Source: Streptomyces pactum (lineage in GTDB: Bacteria; Actinomycetota; Actinomycetes; Streptomycetales; Streptomycetaceae). Taken from it: 64,000 nt of DNA. The stretch spans positions 7,220,574 to 7,284,573 of the forward strand of contig NZ_JACYXC010000001.1 of the NCBI RefSeq assembly GCF_016031615.1, read 5' to 3'. The translations under genes and the position numbers were made by a program. The notes beneath the pieces are model-generated. The model was not told the origin of the DNA and made no database searches. It saw only the letters and a program-made list of their open reading frames with translations. Below, one piece after another: positions 16,718 through 55,300 of the stretch. Numbering within the stretch: position 1 is the first letter of the stretch; each line of letters starts with the position of its first letter.

Positions 16718-16888
16718 AGGTCACGATCCGGTGGTGCCCCCACGGTGCGGGCAGCCGGACCGGCCGGCCTTCATCACGGTCGCGGTCCACGGAAGCAGGA
16801 ACGCCCGGAAGGCGGCGCGAAGGGGCGCGTGCGGCGGTCGCCGCGTCCGCCGCCACCGAGCCAGGTCATCTCGTCATCGGGGGAACGC

Positions 16889-20222
<3,334 letters not shown>

Positions 20223-20308
20223 CCAGCCGGTCCGCCCGCCTTCGCCCGCCACCCCCCTCCGCCCCCATCACGTCAGCCCCACCCCTTCGCGCCGGGAGCC
20301 CGAGCCCC

Positions 20309-25640
<5,332 letters not shown>

Positions 25641-25656
25641 CCCGGGCCGCCGCCTC

Positions 25657-30310
<4,654 letters not shown>

Positions 30311-30379
30311 CGGCGCGCGGCACCGGCGACCCGGCCACCGCCGCCGCCCCGCGCCCCCGTGCCGGGCGTGGTGGCCGAC

Positions 30380-33300
30380 CGGGACGACCCCGTCGTCATC
30401 GTCTCCATGGCCTGCCGCTACCCCCGGCGGGGTCGGCAGCCCCGAGGAGCTGTGGCGGCTGGTCCTGGGCGAGGTGGACGCCATCTCGACGTTCCCCCAC
30501 CGACCGGGGCTGGGACCTCGCCGGGCTCTACGACCCCGATCCGGAACGGGAGGGCACCGTCTACTCCCGGGAAGGCGGCTTCCTGCACACCGCGGGCGAG
30601 TTCGACGCCGCGTTCTTCGGCATCTCGCCGCGCGAGGCGCTGGCGATGGACCCGCAGCAGCGGCTGATGCTGGAGACCGCGTGGGAGGCGCTGGAGCGGG
30701 CCGGCATCGACCCGCACACCCTCAAGGGCAGCATGACCGGCACCTTCGTCGGCGCCAACCCGTCCGACTACCGCGCCGGAGTGGGCCGGGTGCCCGACGG
30801 CTACGAGGGCCACCTGCTCACCGGCGGCCACAACAGCGTCGTCTCCGGCCGCATCGCCTACACCTTCGGCCTGGAGGGCCCGGCGGTCACCGTGGACACC
30901 GCCTGCTCCTCCTCCCTCGTCGCCCTCCACCTGGCGGCCGCCGCGGTCCGCAACGGCGAGTGCTCCATGGCGCTGGCCGGCGGCGTCACCGTGATGTCCA
31001 CCCCCGCAGCCGCTGATCGGCTTCAGCCGCCAGCGCGGCCTCAACCGCGACGGCCGCTGCCGCGTCTTCGCCGCCGACGCCGCCGGCATCGGCATGGCGG
31101 AGGGCGCGGGCATGGTCCTGGTCGAGCGGCTGTCGGACGCGCGCCGCAACGGCCACCCGGTGCTCGCCGTCATCCGCGGCTCCGCGGTCAACCAGGACGG
31201 CGCCAGCAACGGCCTCAGCGCGCCCAACGGCCCCTCCCAGGAACGGGTCATCCGGCAGGCGCTGGCCAACGCGGGCCTGACCGCGGCCGACGTGGACGCC
31301 GTCGAGGGCGCACGGCACCGGCACCACGCTGGGCGACCCCATCGAGGCGCAGGCACTGCTCGCCACCTACGGGCAGGAGCGCGGCGGTGACGAGCCGCTG
31401 TGGCTGGGCTCGTTCAAGTCCAACATCGGCCACACCCAGGCCGCCGCCGGCATCGCCGGCGTCATCAAGACGGTCCTCGCCCTCGGCGCCGGCGTGCTCC
31501 CAAGACGCTGCACGCCGAGGCCGACCCCCGAGGTGGACTGGGACTCCGGCGCCGTACGGCTGCTGACCGAGGCGCGCCCGTGGCCGGAGACCGGCGCACC
31601 GCGCCGGGCCGCGGTCTCCGCGTTCGGCATCAGCGGCACCAACGCGCACCTCATCCTGGAGCAGCCCGCCACCGCGCCGGACACGGCGGACGGTGACCCG
31701 GCCGGACCGGACCGGGAAACCACCGGACCCGCCGGCGGCTCCCTGGGCGGACTCGTCCCCTGGGTGGTCTCGGCCCGCGGCCCGAGGCACTGCGCGGACA
31801 GGCCGAACGGCTGCGGGAGTTCGCCCAGGCGCACCCCGAGGCCACCGACACCGAGATCGCCGTCTCACTGGGTGCGCACCCGGGCGGGGTTGGAGCGGCG
31901 TGCGGTGGTGCTGGGTGCGGATCGTGGTGAGTTGCTGGCGGGGTTGGAGGCGTTGGCCGGTGGGGTGTCCTCGCCGGGTGTGGTGACGGGTCAGGTGGTG
32001 TCGGGGCGTCGGGCGTTGGTGTTCGGTGGTCAGGGAGTCAGCGGTTGGGGGATGGGGCGGGGGTTGTATGAGGCGTATCCGGTGTTCGCGGGGGGTGTGG
32101 GATGAGGTGATGGCGGAGTTCTCGGCGGGGTCGGGGGTTTCGCCGGTGGGTGTGGTGTGGGGTGGAGACGCGGGGGTGTTGGAGCGGACGGAGTTCGCGC
32201 AGCCGGCGTTGTTCGCGTTCCAGGTGGCGTTGTTCCGGCTGGTGGAGTCGTGGGGTGTGCGGCCGGATGTGGTGGCGGGTCATTCGGTGGGGGAGATCGC
32301 TGCGGCGCATGTGGCGGGGGTGTTGTCGCTTGCGGATGCGTGTCGTCTGGTGGCGGCGCGTGGGCGGTTGATGCAGGGCTGCCGGCGGGTGGGGGCGATG
32401 GTGGCGATCGCGGCGCCGGAGGCGGAGGTGGCCGAGGCGCTGCTCGATGGGGTGGTGATCGCGGCGGTGAACGGTCCGTCGGCGGTGGTGGTCTCCGGGG
32501 TGGAGGAGGCGGTCCTTGAGGTGGGGGGAGGTGTTTGCCGGGCGGGGTGTCGGACGCGGCGGTTGCGGGTGTCGCATGCGTTCCATTCGCCGTTGATGGA
32601 GCCGGTGGTGGAGGAGTTCCGGGGTGTGGTGTCGGGGTTGTCGTTCGGGTCGGCGTCGGTGGGTGTGGTGACGTCGGGTGGTGGTGTGGGGGTGATTGGG
32701 CTGATCCGGAGTACTGGGTGCGGCATGTGTGTGAGCCGGTGCGGTTCTTGGACGCGGTGCGGGCTCTGGAGGCGGAGGGGGTGGGGTTCTTCCTGGAGAT
32801 CGGGGCGGACGGCACGCTGACGGCGCTGGCTCAGGAGTGTCTGGCCGATGTGGGTGGGGCGGTGTTGGTGCCGGTGGTGCGCAAGGACCGGCCGGAGGCC
32901 CGTACCGCCGTCGAAGCCCTCGCCCGGCTGCACGCGCACGGCGTGACCGTGCCCTGGGCCGAACTGCTGCCGCCCGCCCGCACCGTGCAGCTGCCGACCT
33001 ACGCCTTCCAGCGCGAGCACTACTGGCTGCGCTCCGCCGGAGGCCACGGCGACCTGGCGTCCGCCGGCCTCGGCTCGGCGGACCACCCGCTGCTCGGCGC
33101 CGCCGTCACCCTCGCCGACGGCCACGGGCTGGTGCTCACCGGCAGCCTCTCCACCACCACCCACCCCTGGCTGGCCGACCACCAGGTCGGCGGCGCGGTC
33201 CTGCTGCCCGGCACCGCCTTCGTGGAGCTGGCCCTGCGGGCCGGCGAGGAGGCCGGCTGCGACCGGATCGAGGAACTCACCCTCCAGGCCCCGCTGCTGC

Positions 33301-35974
33301 TGCCCGCCTCGGCCGCGGTCCAGGTGCAGGTGGTGGTCGCCGAACCGGACGGAACGGGAGCCAGGGAGGTACGCGTCTACGGGCGCCCCGACGACGGCAC
33401 CGGCCACGACGCGCCCTGGACCTGCCACGCGGTGGGCACCCTCGCCCCCGGCACGGCCGGCGCCGGCGAGACACCCGGCACGCCCGCACCGCTCGCCGCC
33501 TGGCCGCCGCCGGGCGCCGAACCGCTGGACGTGACCGGCTTCTACGACCGGCTCGCCGACGCCGGGTACGGCTACGGCCCCGCCTTCCAGGGGCTGCGGG
33601 CCGCCTGGCGGCGCGACGGCGAGGTGTACGCCGAGGTGGCGCTGCCGGACCCGGCCACGGACCGGTACGGTCTGCACCCGGCGCTGCTCGACGCCGCCCT
33701 GCACGGCGCGCTGCTCGGCCTGCTGGACGGCTCGGCCGACCAGGTACGCCTGCCGTTCTCCTGGAGCGGGGTGCGGCTGTACGCGTCCGGCGCGCACACC
33801 GTCCGGGCCCGGCTGGCCACCGTCGAGGGCGACACCCTCGCCCTCGACCTGGCCGACCCCGCCGGCGGCCCGGTCGCCTCGGTGGCCGCGCTCGCCACCC
33901 GGCCGGTCTCCGCCGCCCAGCTGAACGCGGCCCGTGGCGCTGCCGACTCGCTGCACCGGGTCGAGTGGACCCCGGCCGGCGCCGTACCGGCCGCCGCACC
34001 CGCCCCGCGGTGGGCGGTGGCCGGCCCCGACGACCTCGGCGTCGCGGACGCCCTGCGGGGGGCCGGGGCGGACCCGGCCACCTTCGCCGACCTCGCCGCG
34101 CTGCGCGCCGCCGCCGCGGACGGTGCCGCGGTCCCCGACACGGTCGTCATCAGCGTCGCCGGCACCACCCCGGCGGGGACCGGCGACCACCCGGCGGACG
34201 GCGGCGCCCCGGTCGCGGCAGCCGCCCACCGGGCCGCCGCCCGGCTCCTGGCCGGCGTCCGGGAATGGCTGGCCGACGACGGCCCGGCCCGCTCCCGGCT
34301 GGTCCTCGTCACCTCCGGAGCCGTCGCCACCGGACCCGGCGAGGACGTGCCCGACCTCGCCGCGGCACCCCTGTGGGGCCTGCTGCGCTCCGCGGAGACG
34401 GAGCACCCCGGCAGGTTCGCGCTGATCGACCTGGACGGCGAGGCCGCCTCCCGGGCGGCCCTGCCGGCCGCCGTCGGCCACGGCGAACCCCAGCTGGCCG
34501 TCCGCGCGGGCACCGTCCTGGTACCCCGGCTGGCCCGCGCCACGGTTACCCCGGCCACGCCGGACGGCACGGACGCAGCGGGGCGGACCGCCACGGCCCG
34601 CCGTATCGACCCGGACGGCACGGTGCTCGTCACCGGCGGCACCGGCACCCTCGGCGGCCTGGTCGCCGAACACCTGGTGACCGCGCACGGCGCCCGCCAC
34701 CTGCTGCTGCTCAGCCGGCAGGGCCCGGCCGCGGACGGCGCGGCGGACCTCACCGCACGGCTGCGCGCCGCCGGCGCCGAGGTGTCCGTCGTCGCCTGCG
34801 ACACCGCCGACCGGCAGGCCCTGGCCGAGGTGCTCCGCGGCATCCCCGCCTACCACCCGCTGACCGCGGTGATCCACACCGCCGGGGTGATCGACGACGG
34901 CGTCGTCACCTCGCTCGACGGGGGCCGGCTGGCCCGGGTGCTGCGCCCCAAGGTGGACGCGGCGGAGAACCTCCACCGGCTCACCGCCGGCACCGGCCTC
35001 GCCGCCTTCGTGCTCTTCTCCTCGGTCAGCGGCCTCCTCGGCGGCGCCGGCCAGGCGAACTACGCGGCCGCCAACACCTTCCTGGACGCCCTGGCCCACC
35101 ACCGCCGCGCCACCGGCGAGCACGCCGTCTCGCTCGCCTGGGGCCTGTGGGAGCGGACCAGCGGCATGACCGGCGCCATGGGCCGCGGCGACCTGGCCCG
35201 CGGCGGCCGGGCGGGCATCACCGCGATGTCCACCGAGCACAGCCTGGCGCTGTTCGACGCGGCCCTCGCCGGGGACGAGGCACTGCTCGCCCCGGTCCGC
35301 CTCGACCTGGCGGGCCTGCGGGCGCGCGCCGCCACCGAACCGGTGCCACCGATGCTGCGCGGCCTGGTCCGCACCGCACGGCGCACCCGGCCCGGCACCG
35401 GGGGCACCGCACCCGGCGGCGCCACCGCCGAGCCCTGGTCCCGGCGGATCGCCCAGCTCCCCGCCGAGGAGCGCGAGCAGACCCTGCTGGACCTGGTCCG
35501 CGACCACGTGGCCACCGTGCTCGGACACGGCACACCGCACGCGGTGGACCCCGACACCGGCTTCCTGGAGCAGGGCCTGGACTCGCTGATGGCCGTGGAG
35601 CTGCGCAACCGGCTCACCGCCGAGCTCGACCTGCGGCTGCCCGCCACGCTCGTCTTCGACTACCCCAGCCCGCTCGCCCTCGCCCGGCACGCCCTGGCCG
35701 AACTGCTGCCGGACCCGGTCACCGCACCCGGACCCGACGGGCCCGAGCTGGACGAGGCGCGGATCCGGCACGCCTTCGCGGCCATCCCGCTGGAGAAGCT
35801 CACCGAACTCGGCGTCATGGACGACCTGCTGCGGCTCGCCGGACTCACCGGCCGGACCGCGGCCGTCCCGGACGCCGCCCCGCACCACCCGGCCGACGGC
35901 CCCGACGCCGCGCTCGACCGCATCGACGACATGGACGTGGAGGCCCTCCTCCGCAAGGCCCAGGAGAACGAACT

Positions 35975-35978
<4 letters not shown>
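30380..35978 (+). other. PKS module 3: KS-AT(malonyl)-DH-KR(B1)-ACP plus C-terminal docking
   Basis: KS (about 30380-31660) and AT (about 32010-32990) contain most of the indels of gene 1, yet DTACSSS, HGTGTTLGDP, RTEFAQP, GHSVG and SHAFH are all readable in one frame or another. TEFAQP plus HAFH is the malonyl-CoA pattern. DH (about 33075-33930) has HQVGGAVLLP and HPALLDAALH. KR (about 34610-35270) has VIDD, B1 type. ACP Ser is in GLDSL (near 35577). Expected outcome: an unbranched double bond. Confidence 0.8.
31876..32880 (+). repeat. Malonyl AT cassette, copy in module 3
   Basis: A T/G-rich-codon block of about 1 kb shared with module 4 (37731-38545); its first ~130 bp recur at the start of module 9 (63890-64000). 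It carries RTEFAQP, GHSVG and SHAFH. Most of the indels of gene 1 after 31.8 kb lie within it. Confidence 0.75.
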
Positions 35979-42473
<6,495 letters not shown>

Positions 42474-42509
42474 AGCCGCTTCGGAAATTCGGATAGGTGT
42501 GACGACCCC

Positions 42510-47390
<4,881 letters not shown>

Positions 47391-47409
47391 CCGCGCCAGG
47401 GCCCTCCGC

Positions 47410-50400
47410 CACCGACGACGACCCGGTCGTCATCGTCGGCATGGCCTGCCGGTTCCCCGGCGGCGTCGGCTCCCCGACGAACTGTGGCGGCTCGGTCGCC
47501 GGGGGCCGGGACGCCATCTCGCCGCTGCCCACCGGACGCGGCTGGGACGTGGACGGCCTGTACGACCCCCGACCCGGACGCACCCGGCCGGACCTATGTG
47601 CGGCACGGCGGGTTCGTCCGCGGCGCCGACCGCTTCGACGCCGAGTTCTTCGGCATCAGCCCGCGCGAGGCCCAGGCGATGGACCCGCAGCAGCGGCTGC
47701 TGCTGGAGACCGCGTGGGAGGCGCTGGAGCGGGCCGGCATCGACCCGGCGACCCTGGGCGGCACCCGCACCGGGGTGTTCACCGGACTGACCCACTACGA
47801 CTACGGCAGCGGCGCCGCCGAGGGCGTCGAGGGCTACCGGATGACCGGCAACACCGCCAGCGTCGCCTCCGGCCGGATCGCCTACACCCTCGGCCTGGAG
47901 GGCCCGGCCGTCACCCTGGACACCGCCTGCTCCTCGTCCCTGGTCGCCCTGCACCTCGCCGCCCAGGCGCTGCGGAACAGGGGAGTGCGTGCTGGCGCTC
48001 GCGGGCGGCGTGACCGTCATGTCGTCCCCGGCCGCCTTCACCGAGTTCAGCCGCCAGCGCGGACTCTCGGCGGACGGCCGCTGCCGCGCCTTCGCGGCCG
48101 GAGCGGACGGCTTCGGCCTCGCCGAGGGCGCCGGCATGCTGCTGGTCGAGCGGCTGTCGGACGCCCGCCGCAACGGCCACCCGGTGCTCGCCGTCATCCG
48201 CGGCTCCGCGGTCAACCAGGACGGCGCCAGCAACGGCCTGACCGCCCCCAACGGCCCCTCGCAGCAGCGGGTGATCCGGCAGGCGCTGGCCGGTGCCGGT
48301 CTGTCGGCGGCCGAGGTGGACGCGGTGGAGGCGCACGGCACCGGCACCACCCTGGGCGACCCGATCGAGGCCCAGGCCCTGCTGGCCACCTACGGCCGGG
48401 AGCGGGACGCCGGCCGGCCGCTGTGGCTCGGCTCGGTGAAGTCCAACATCGGCCACGCGCAGGCCGCCGCCGGTGTCGCCGGCGTCATCAAGATGGTGCA
48501 GGCCATACGGCACGGGCTGCTGCCCCGCACCCTCCACGTGGACGAGCCGACCCCCCAGGTGGACTGGTCGGCCGGCGCGGTGGAACTGCTCACCGAGGAC
48601 ACCGCGTGGCCGGAGACCGGCGCGCCGCGCCGCGCCGCGGTCTCCTCCTTCGGCCTCAGTGGCACCAACGCCCACGTGGTCCTGGAGCAGGCACCCGAAC
48701 TCCCGCGCCCGGCGCCGAAGCGGGCTCCCTGCGGTCCGGCCGGCCCGGTCCCGTGGGCGGTGTCCGCCAAGAGCCCGGCCGCGCTGCGCGCCCAGGCCGC
48801 CCGCCTGCGGGACGTCCTCGCCGCCGGCACCGCGCCCGCCCCGGCCGATGCCGCGCTCACCCTCGCCACCCGGCGCTCCCGGTTCGACCACCGGGCCGTG
48901 GTGCTCGGCGAGGACCGCGCCGAACTTCCCTCGCCGGCCTCACCGCCCTCGCCCAGGGCGAGCCGGCCCCGGCTGATCAGGGCCACGCCACCACCTCGGA
49001 CCGGACCGTGTTCGTGTTCCCGGGGCAGGGGGCGCAGTGGGTGGGGATGGCGCGGGAGTTGATGGACGCGGCGCCGGTGTTCGCGGAGTCGATGGAGCAG
49101 TGCGGTCGGGCGCTGGCGCCGTTCGTCGACTGGGACTTCCGTACCGAGTTGGCGGGTTCGTTGGTGCGGGTGGATGTGGTGCAGCCGCTGTCGTGAGCGG
49201 TGATGGTGTCGCTGGCGGAGTTGTGGCGTTCGTACGGGGTGGAGCCTGCGGCGGTGGTGGGGCATTCGCAGGGGGAGATTGCGGCGGCGGTGGTGGCCGG
49301 TGCGCTGTCGGTGGAGGACGGGGCGCGGGCGGTGGCCCTGCGGTCGAGGGTGATCGGTGAGCGGCTGGCCGGCCGCGGTGGGATGGTGTCGCTGGGCCTG
49401 TCCCGTGCGGAGACTCTCCGGCGGATCGAGGGGTTCGGGGGGCGGGTGTCGGTGGCGGCGGTCAACGGCGCCTCCTCCACCGTCGTCGCGGGCGAGCCCG
49501 CCGCGCTGGACGAGCTGGTGGCCGCCTGCGAGGCGGAGGAGATCCGGGCCCGTCGTATCCCGGTGGACTACGCCTCGCACTCGCCGCAGGTGGAGTCCAT
49601 CCGTGAGGAGTTGCTGAAGGTTCTGGACGGGATCAGTCCGTCGGCCTCGCGGGTGCCGTTCTACTCGACGGTGGAGGCGGAGCCGGTCGATACGACCTCG
49701 CTGGACGCCGCCTACTGGGTGCGGAATCTGCGGCAGGAGGTGCGGTTCGAGGCGGCGGTGGAGCGGTTGCTGGGCGATGGTTTCGGGTTGTTCGTGGAGT
49801 GCAGTGCGCATCCGGTGCTGGTGATGAGTGTGCAGGAGACCGCTGATCCGGGGGTGCCGGTGGCGGCGGTGGGGTCGCTGCGGCGGGACGACGGCGGCCT
49901 GGACCGGTTCCTGGCCTCCCTCGCCGAAGCCTGGACCCGCGGCGCCCCCGTGGACTGGACACCACTGCTGCCCGGGGCGCGCCCGGTGGAGCTGCCCACC
50001 TACGCCTTCCAGCGCCGGCGCTACTGGCTGGAGGCGGCGGCCCCCGCCGGCCCGGCCGGCGACACCGCCCGGGACGCCCACGAGGAGCGGTTCTGGGAGG
50101 CGGTGGAGCACGAGGACCTGACGGAACTCGCCGCCACCCTCGGCGTGGACGGCGACCGGGAGCAGCTGGGCGCGGTGCTGCCCGCCCTCTCCTCCTGGCG
50201 GCGGCAGCGGCGCGAACAGTCCCTGATCGACTCCTGGCGCTACCAGGCCGCGTGGCGACAGGCGGACCGGCTGTCCCCGGCACCCGCCGGGATGCTGTCC
50301 GGCACCTGGCTGCTGGTGGTCCCCGCCGCCCACGCCGCCGACCCGCTGCCGGCCGGGCTGCTCACGGTGCTCGCCGACCGCGGTGCCACCCCGCTGCGGC

Positions 50401-52328
50401 TGGACGTGGACACCGCCGACGCGGACCGGGAGAAGCTGGCCGCGCGGATCTCCGAGACCGTGGGGGACCGCGCCGGCCTGGCCGGTGTGCTCTCGCTGTG
50501 GGCCCTCGACGACGCCCCACACCCGGAGTACCCGGGCACCTCCGCGGGCGCCATCGGCACCCTCGCCCTGCTCCAGGCGCTCACCGACCTCGGCGCCGGC
50601 CCCGCCGGCGCGGACCCGGCGGTGGAGCTGGGCCCCGACGCCCGGCTGTGGTGCGCGACGCGCGGGGCGGTCATGGCGACCCCGTCCGACCCGCCGGTGA
50701 GCCCCGCGCAGGCCCAGGTGTGGGGCCTGGGCCGGGTCGCCGCCCTGGAGCAGTCCCGGCTGTGGGGCGGGCTGGTGGACCTCCCCGCCGACGCCGACGC
50801 CCGGGTCCTGCGGCTGCTGTGCGCGGCGCTGGCCGGCGGCCACGGCGAGGACCAGCTCGCGCTCCGCGACGCCGGCCCGCTGGCCCGCCGCATCGTGCGC
50901 ACCCCGCTGGCCGGCCGGCGCGCACCCCGCGTCTGGCGGCCGTCCGGCACCGTGCTCGTCACCGGCGGCACCGGCGGCATCGGCGGCCACCTGGCGCGCT
51001 GGCTGGCCGACCACGGCGCCGAGCACCTGGTGCTCACCAGCCGCCGGGGACAGGACGCGCTGGGCGCCACCGAACTCCGGGCGGCACTGGAGGAGCGCGG
51101 GGTACGGGTGACCATCGCGGCGTGCGACGTCGCCGACCGCGACGCGCTGGCCGCCCTGGTGGACCGGCTCGCGGCCGACGGCACCCCGGTCCGGGCGGTG
51201 GTGCACACCGCCGCCCACATCGAACTGGGCACCCTCGCCGGGACGGACCCGGGCCGGTACGCGGAGGTCTGCCGGGCCAAGACGCTGGGCGCCGACCACC
51301 TGGACGAGATCTTCGGCCCGGACGCCGGCGAACTGGACGCGTTCATCCTGTTCTCCTCCATCGCCGGGTTCTGGGGGAGCGGTGAGCACGGCGCGTACGC
51401 CGCCGCCAACGCCCACCTGGACGCGCTGGCGGAGCGGCGCCGCGCCCGCGGCCTGCCGGGCACCGCCATCTCCTGGGGCATCTGGGACGCGGCCAACGAC
51501 TGGGACGAGCGCAACACCGAGCTGCGGACGCTGAAGAACGACAGGTCCAGCCGGCACGGCCTGCCGCTGCTCGACAAGGACCTGGCGTTCACCGCGCTCC
51601 AGCGGACCCTCGACCACGACGAGACGTTCGTGGCCGTCGCCGACGTGGACTGGGACCGGTTCGTGCCTCTGTTCACCATGGCCCGCCCCAGCCCGCTCAT
51701 CACCGAGGTGCCGGAGGCCCGCCGGGCCCTGGACGCCGCCACGGCGGACCAGGCGCCGCGGTCCGGCGACGCGGCCACCGGCCGGACCGAGCTGCTGGAG
51801 TCGCTCACCGGGCGCAGCCGCGGCGAGCAGGACCACCTCCTCCAGGAGCTGGTGCGCGCCCAGGCCGCCGCGGTGCTCGGGCACGCCGACGGGGCGGACG
51901 CGGTGGACGCCCACCGCGCCTTCCGGGAGCTGGGCTTCGACTCGCTGACCGCCGTGGAGCTGCGCAACCGGCTCGCCGCCGCCACCGGCCTCACCCTCCC
52001 CGCCACGCTCGTCTTCGACTTCCCCACGCCGGTGGCGCTGGCCGGCCGGCTCCGCGCCGGACTGCTGCCGGACGACGAGGACGCCGCGGCCGGGCCGGTC
52101 CTGGGCGACCTGGACCGGCTGGAGGAGTCGCTGACGGGGCTCACCGCCGACCCCGCGACCCGCGACCGGATCACCAAGCGGCTCCAGGACCTGCTGTGGA
52201 AGTGGAACGAGACCGCCCCCGGCGCGGACCCGGCGGACGAGGCCGGCGAGGCGGGGACGGCAGTGGTGGAGACCGCCACCGCCGACGAGATGTTCGCCCT
52301 GATCGACCGGGAGCTCGGTACGACCTGA
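47410..52328 (+). other. PKS module 6: KS-AT(methylmalonyl)-KR(A2)-ACP plus docking tail
   Basis: KS (about 47425-48700) has indels near 47470, 47575 and 47980. The AT is the methylmalonyl cassette (49008-49968) with the TGA at 49194-49196 and active Ser in GHSQG downstream of it. KR (about 50940-51600) has no LDD and FWGSGEHGAY, hence A2 type. ACP GFDSL near 51940. A GTG or ATG just after the stop (49200 or 49203) is a start only in appearance; it lies in the middle of an AT. Confidence 0.78.
49008..49968 (+). repeat. Methylmalonyl AT cassette, copy in module 6 (contains TGA)
   Basis: Same block as module 5 over nearly 1 kb, with G to A giving TGA at 49194-49196. Part of it also matches module 2 closely (KVLDGISPSASRVPFYSTV region). 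Confidence 0.75.
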
Positions 52329-52384
52329 TTCCGGATCGCCCCACGTCAGGCATGACCACCGACTCTCAACCGAAAGATGTGACG

Positions 52385-55300
52385 ATGTCCCAGAACGACA
52401 CCGCGTCCGCCCGCGGCGGCGCCGTCCAGCCCTCGAACAGCCGGCCGGGCGGCAACGAACAGAAGCTCCTCGACTACCTCAAGCGCGTCACCACCGAGCT
52501 CCAGCAGACCCAGTCGCGGCTGCGGACCGTGGAGGCCCGCTCCCAGGAACCGGTCGCGATCGTGGCCATGGCCTGCCGCTTCCCCGGCGGCGTGGCGTCC
52601 CCGGAGGACCTGTGGCGGCTGGTCGCCGACGGCGGCGACGCCATCTCCGGGTTCCCCACCGACCGGGGCTGGGACATCGCCGCCCTGCACGACGCCGACC
52701 CCGACCGGGAAGGCACCACCTACGTCACCGAGGGCGGCTTCCTCCAGGGCGCCGACCGGTTCGACGCCGGCCTGTTCGGCATCTCGCCGCGTGAGGCGCT
52801 GGCCATGGACCCCCAGCAGCGGCTGGTGCTCGAACTCACCTGGGAGACCCTGGAGCGGGCCGGCATCGACCCGCTGTCCCTGCGCGGCGCCGGTGTCGGC
52901 ACCTACCTGGGCGTCAACCCGCTCGACTACCGCTCCGGCATCGGGGTGATCCCGGAGGGGTTCGAGGGCCACCTGCTCACCGGCGGCGCCCCCAGCGTCG
53001 TCTCCGGACGGGTCGCCTACACCTTCGGCTTCGAAGGCCCGGCCGTCACACTGGACACCGCCTGCTCCTCCTCACTGGTCGCCCTCCACCTGGCGGTCCA
53101 GGCCCTGCGGCAGGGCGACTGCGACCTGGCCCTGGCCGGCGGCGTCGCGGTGATGTCCACCCCCGCCGAGTTCACCGGCTTCAGCCGGCAGCGCGGCCTG
53201 GCCGCCGACGGCCGCTGCAAGGCGTTCGGCGCGTCGGCCGACGGCATGGGGCTGGGCGAGGGCGTCGGTCTGCTGCTGGTGGAGCGGCTGTCCGACGCGC
53301 GCCGCAACGGCCACCGGGTGCTGGCGGTGGTGCGCGGTTCGGCGGTCAACCAGGACGGGGCCAGCAACGGCCTGACCGCTCCCAGCGGCCCGTCCCAGCA
53401 GCGGGTCATCGAGGCCGCGCTGGCCAACGCCCGGCTGTCCGCCGCGCATGTGGACGCCGTCGAGACCCACGGCACCGGCACCACCCTGGGCGACCCGATC
53501 GAGGCCCAGGCGCTGCTGGCCACCTACGGGCGGAACCGGGACGGCGACGAGCCGCTGTGGATCGGCTCCCTGAAGTCCAACATCGGCCACGCGCAGGCGG
53601 CGGCGGGCGTCGGCGGGGTCATCAAGACCGTGATGGCGCTGCGCGACGGCACCCTTCCGAAGACCCTGCACGCCGACGAGCCGACCCCCGAGGTGGACTG
53701 GTCGGCGGGCGCGGTGTCACTGCTGACCGCCCCCCGGCCGTGGCCGGCGACCGGCCGGCCGCGCCGCGCCGGGGTCTCCGCGTTCGGCATGGGCGGCACC
53801 AACGCCCATGTGATCCTGGAGCAGCCCGAGCCGGCGACGGACGCCGACGAGCCGGGCGAGGGCACCCCGGCGGAGCCCGGCGTGCTGCCGTGGATCGTCT
53901 CCGGCCGGACCGGGCCCGCGCTGCTCGCCCAGGCCGAGCGGCTCCGCGCCCACCTGGCCGCACGGCCCGACGCCGCTCCCCGGGACGTGGCGGCCTCGCT
54001 GGCCACCACCCGCGCCCACCTGGAGCACCGCGCCGTGGTTATCGGCGCGGACCGCGACGCACTGCTGGCCGGCCTGGCCGGACTGGCCCGCGACGAGGAG
54101 AGCGCCGGCGTGGTGCGCGGCACCACCGCCCCCGGCGGCGACCGCCCGGTGTTCGTGTTCCCGGGGCAGGGGGCGCAGTGGGTGGGGATGGCGCGGGAGT
54201 TGATGGAGGCCGCGCCGGTGTTCGCGGAGTCGATGGAGCGGTGCGGGCGGGCGCTGGCCCCGTTCATCGACTGGGACTTCCGTGCCGAGCTCGGGGGTTC
54301 GTTGGTGCGGGTGGATGTGGTGCAGCCGCTGTCGTGGGCGGTGATGGTGTCCCTGGCGGAGCTGTGGCGCTCCTACGGGGTGGAGCCCGCCGCCGTGGTG
54401 GGGCACTCCCAGGGGGAGATCGCGGCGGCGGTGGTGGCCGGTGCGCTGTCGGTGGAGGACGGGGCGCGGGTGGTGGCGCTGCGGTCGAGGGTGATCGGTG
54501 AGCGGCTGGCCGGCCGTGGCGGGATGGTGTCGCTGGGCCTGTCCCGTGCGGAGACCCTGCGGCGGATCGAGGGGTTCGAGGGGCGGGTGTCGGTGGCGGC
54601 GGTCAACGGCGCCTCCTCCACCGTCGTGGCCGGTGAGCCGGACGCGCTGGACGAGCTGGTCGCGGCCTGTGAGGCGGAGGAGATCCGTGCCCGGCGTATC
54701 CCGGTGGACTACGCCTCGCACTCCCCGCACGTGGAGTCCATCCGTACGGAGTTGCTGGAGGTCCTGGATGGGATCGCCCCGACCGCTTCGCGGGTGCCGT
54801 TCTACTCCACCGTGGACGCGGAGCCGATCGACACCACCGGGCTCGACGCCGCCTACTGGGTGCGCAACCTGCGGCAGACCGTCGAGTTCGAGCGCACCAC
54901 CCGCACCCTGCTCGACCACGGCTACAGCGCCTTCATCGAGTCCAGTGCCCACCCCGTGCTGACCATGGCGATCGGCGAGACCGCGGAGACCACCGGCACC
55001 GAGATCACCGCCGTCGGCTCGCTCCGCCGCGACGAGGGCGGACCCCGCCGCTTCCTCACCTCGCTCGCCGAGGCGTTCGCGGGCGGCGTCGCGGTGGACT
55101 GGTCACCGGTCACCGAGGGCGCGCGCACCGTGGACCTGCCGACGTACGCCTTCCAGCACCAGCGGTACTGGATGGAACCCGGCGACGGGGCCACGGCCGG
55201 GGCCGCGGCCACCCAGGACCCCGCCGAGTCCTCCTTCTGGGCGGCGGTGGAGGAGGAGAACCTGGACCGGATCGCGGAGACCCTCCGGGTCGACCCGGAA

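Noticed and set aside
49200..52328. A separate gene starting at 49200 after the TGA
   Set aside because: It would begin in the middle of an AT domain and is in the same frame as gene 3; it is the rest of module 6, not an independent gene.
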